Assembly: GCF_022568815.1 (NCBI RefSeq)
Contig: NZ_JAKZHX010000024.1
Location: 1-43,478 of the forward strand
DNA from: Undibacterium paludis
Lineage (GTDB): Bacteria > Pseudomonadota > Gammaproteobacteria > Burkholderiales > Burkholderiaceae_D
Length of the DNA: 43,478 nucleotides
Reading direction: 5' to 3'
The position numbers and the translations under genes are program-made. Shown one piece after another: positions 42,801 to 43,478 of the stretch. Numbering within the stretch: the stretch's first letter is position 1; each line of letters opens with the position of its first letter. The notes below the pieces were generated by a model. It ran no database searches. It had not been told where the DNA came from and worked only from the letters and a program-made list of their open reading frames with translations.

Positions 42801-43478
42801 TATACCCTGTCCACTTCCAGCAATGTCGAAATCACCTCCGCGACCAGCTTTAGCATCACCCTCTCTGGTGCCGACATCGCCGGGGTCAACAATCTGCTCA
42901 ACAAGAACGGCACCTCCTCCATCAGCAGCACCACCTACAACCTTGCTGCTGCGGACGACTGGGACAGCGTCATCACCGGCGGCAATATTGCTGACCTGAC
43001 AGGTAACGGCATCACCGTGTCCAATGCTGCACCGGTAGTGATCAGCTCCACCTATGATGCCAGCACAGGCACGTTGGTTGTCACCGGTGCCAACATGGTC
43101 ACTGGCGACACGATTGATGTGTCCAAACTGTCGATTGCTGGCCAGGGCGGTTCCTACACCCTGACCTCGCCCAACGTCACCGCAGCGAGTGCAACTTCTT
43201 TCACCGTCACGCTGAACGCTGCTGACCAGATCAACATCAACGGCATCCTGAACAAGAACGGCACCTCTGCGGTGGATACAACCACCTTCAACCTGGCAGC
43301 CGCTGCCTCATGGGACGCCAGCCGTACCACCTCAGCTGACCTGACAGGCAATGCTGTTACGGTATCGAACGTCGCAGCCCCAACGATCACCTCCGCAACC
43401 TTTGACGGCGCCACCAATATCCTGGTAGTGACAGGAACGGGTCTGGTTAAAACCATAGGTGCGACGAATGACATCACT
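39876..43478 (+). CDS. Giant repetitive secreted/surface protein with DUF4347 (partial, 3' end outside)
   Basis: I followed the frame without a stop from ATG 39876 to the window end (1201 codons visible). The order is: a Gln/Asn-rich start without a Sec signal; a DUF4347 domain (about 45-205; EVLFIDSRVPDLQKFI, SVISHGDEGVVLLGNG, FLLYGCDIGRGEQG); and a beta-helix start (about 210-300). A glycine-rich segment with N-S-T-I-T-N-N turns follows (about 300-565), then alternating repeats from about 580. The repeats start at 41613, 42333 and 43050 (type A, 116 residues) and at 41961, 42681 and 43398 (type B, 123-124 residues). DUF4347 proteins are usually very large and exported, commonly by type I secretion. 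Adhesion is likely. It begins 98 bp after the sulfotransferase. Confidence 0.88.
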   Translation, partial: MNTNNFNRPQDVQTEHDQAANQINDAVQVNPLAPAPAATGAPQEVLFIDSRVPDLQKFINAAAPGVKVVVLDANQNGLDQMITALQGVKNLQSISVISHGDEGVVLLGNGPLFAGNLEQNQAKLQTIGQSLAKGGDFLLYGCDIGRGEQGANFVNKLAQITGADVAASSDTTSGATGNWDLEIKTGNIDAPSAINTKDLSAYSYLLHTASVNTVAQLKAAIATGNTDGSADTITLTGNITFASAADAITINVTDGQTMSIVGGGFTLSGGNFARVLDITTSGAGSTVSIDNLTITNGKVSGTGGAAGAGGAAGAGGDALGAGIKNAGTLVITNSTITTNKAAGGGGGGASTGTNYAGGGGGGGGFGAGNGASGGNGTPGGAYAAASAASGITGGKGGGGGAGSAGKGGSATGGAGATYSGTGYTTGGDGATANNGSIGIGGGGGGTGTKGTGGAGGNAAGGIYNASTGKITITNSSITNNIAAGGGGGGGGSTYFSNTGNGGAGGVGIGAIWNKGGIVQLDATTNATLSTGNTGAGGSGGSAVGGTNTNGGNGSAVSTLSSTNGGTQNTNFVPTTVTSATYDASTGTLVVTGAGMTTGDTIDVSKLSLTGEGGSYTLTSANVTAASSTTFTVTLNATDKININGILNNNGTTAAGGATFNLAAATNWDSTASASADLTGNAVTVSNVTAPTITSATYDAATNVLVVTGTGLVKTVGATNDITISKLTITGEGGSTYTLSTTSNVEITSATSFSITLSGGDIAGVNALLNKNGTSSAASATTYNLAGADDWDSVITGGDISDATGNGITVSNAAPIVISSTYDASTGTLVVTGANMVTGDTIDVSKLSIAGQGGSYTLTSANVTAASATSFTVTLNAADQLNINGILNKNGTSAVDTTTFNLAAAASWDASRTTSADLTGNGVTVSNVTAPTITSATFDGATNILVVTGTGLVKTIGATNDITVSKLTFTGEGGATYTLSTSSNVEITSATSFSITLSGADIAGVNNLLNKNGTSSISSTTYNLAAADDWDSVITGGNIADLTGNGITVSNAAPVVISSTYDASTGTLVVTGANMVTGDTIDVSKLSIAGQGGSYTLTSPNVTAASATSFTVTLNAADQININGILNKNGTSAVDTTTFNLAAAASWDASRTTSADLTGNAVTVSNVAAPTITSATFDGATNILVVTGTGLVKTIGATNDIT
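41613..43478 (+). repeat. Alternating A/B tandem repeats (about 720-bp superunit)
   Basis: Type A units start at 41613, 42333 and 43050 and are each 348 bp long (116 codons). Type B units start at 41961 (372 bp), 42681 (369 bp) and 43398 (cut by the window end). The second and third A units share long identical DNA stretches, indicating recent duplication or gene conversion. The A unit begins TYDASTGTLVVTGA; the B unit begins T(Y/F)D(A/G)ATN(V/I)LVVTGTGLVKT. Confidence 0.9.

Noticed and set aside
40640..43477. Minus-strand frames of 75-115 codons, some similar to one another
   Set aside because: They mirror the glycine-rich and repeat coding sequence; their mutual similarity comes from the repeats on the plus strand.
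41613..43478. CRISPR array or satellite from the regular repeats
   Set aside because: Units are 348-372 bp, all in frame and protein-coding, with no short repeat-spacer pattern.

Overview
The window is about 43 kb of what looks like a betaproteobacterial chromosome, most likely Burkholderiales and plausibly Oxalobacteraceae. The indicators are a minC-minD-minE cluster, a hemA-prfA-(dsbB)-prmC block, moderate GC content and many secreted or lipidated hydrolases. I give no species. There are no tRNA or rRNA genes, no CRISPR array and no complete insertion sequence.

Left part (1-9 kb), exported degradative enzymes. On the minus strand lie a polygalacturonase, a pectin methylesterase and a lipase-chaperone-like membrane protein. 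The polygalacturonase is preceded by two dyads resembling operators of hexuronate-responsive GntR regulators. A secreted beta-propeller/Ig-like protein, a lipoprotein alpha/beta hydrolase and a GlpQ-like glycerophosphodiesterase with a good PhoB box upstream follow. A 163-bp palindromic element sits between the esterase and the chaperone.

Middle part (9-34 kb). An RtcB-type RNA ligase and a PrfH release-factor homologue are coupled in one operon, probably for repair and rescue of damaged ribosomes, with a possible 19-codon leader ORF in front. A MerR regulator with a MerR-type spacer dyad is divergent to a penicillin-acylase-family enzyme. Next come a large modular subtilase with RTX repeats, a cNMP-binding/AI-2E transporter pair, an aldo-keto reductase/EamA exporter pair divergent from a LysR gene, and minCDE. 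A three-gene signalling module follows (OmpR-type response regulator, LysM-FecR protein, CHASE2 histidine kinase). Then come the housekeeping genes hemA, prfA, dsbB and prmC, closed by a strong hairpin.

Right part (34.3 kb to the end) is the most unusual region. A phage-tail-collar-like protein, a PAPS-type sulfotransferase, an Asp/Asn beta-hydroxylase and a GNAT acetyltransferase lie on the minus strand. Divergently on the plus strand lie a DUF6916-like protein, a stand-alone APS kinase (CysC) translationally coupled to a second sulfotransferase, and a giant repetitive surface/secreted protein (DUF4347, Gly-rich beta-helix, alternating 116/124-residue repeats) that runs off the window. There are no other phage genes. 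I infer an undescribed locus in which dedicated PAPS supply, sulfation, hydroxylation and acetylation act on an exported fibre- or adhesin-like protein or on a small molecule. The sequence supports the individual enzyme families, but the joint function is inference.
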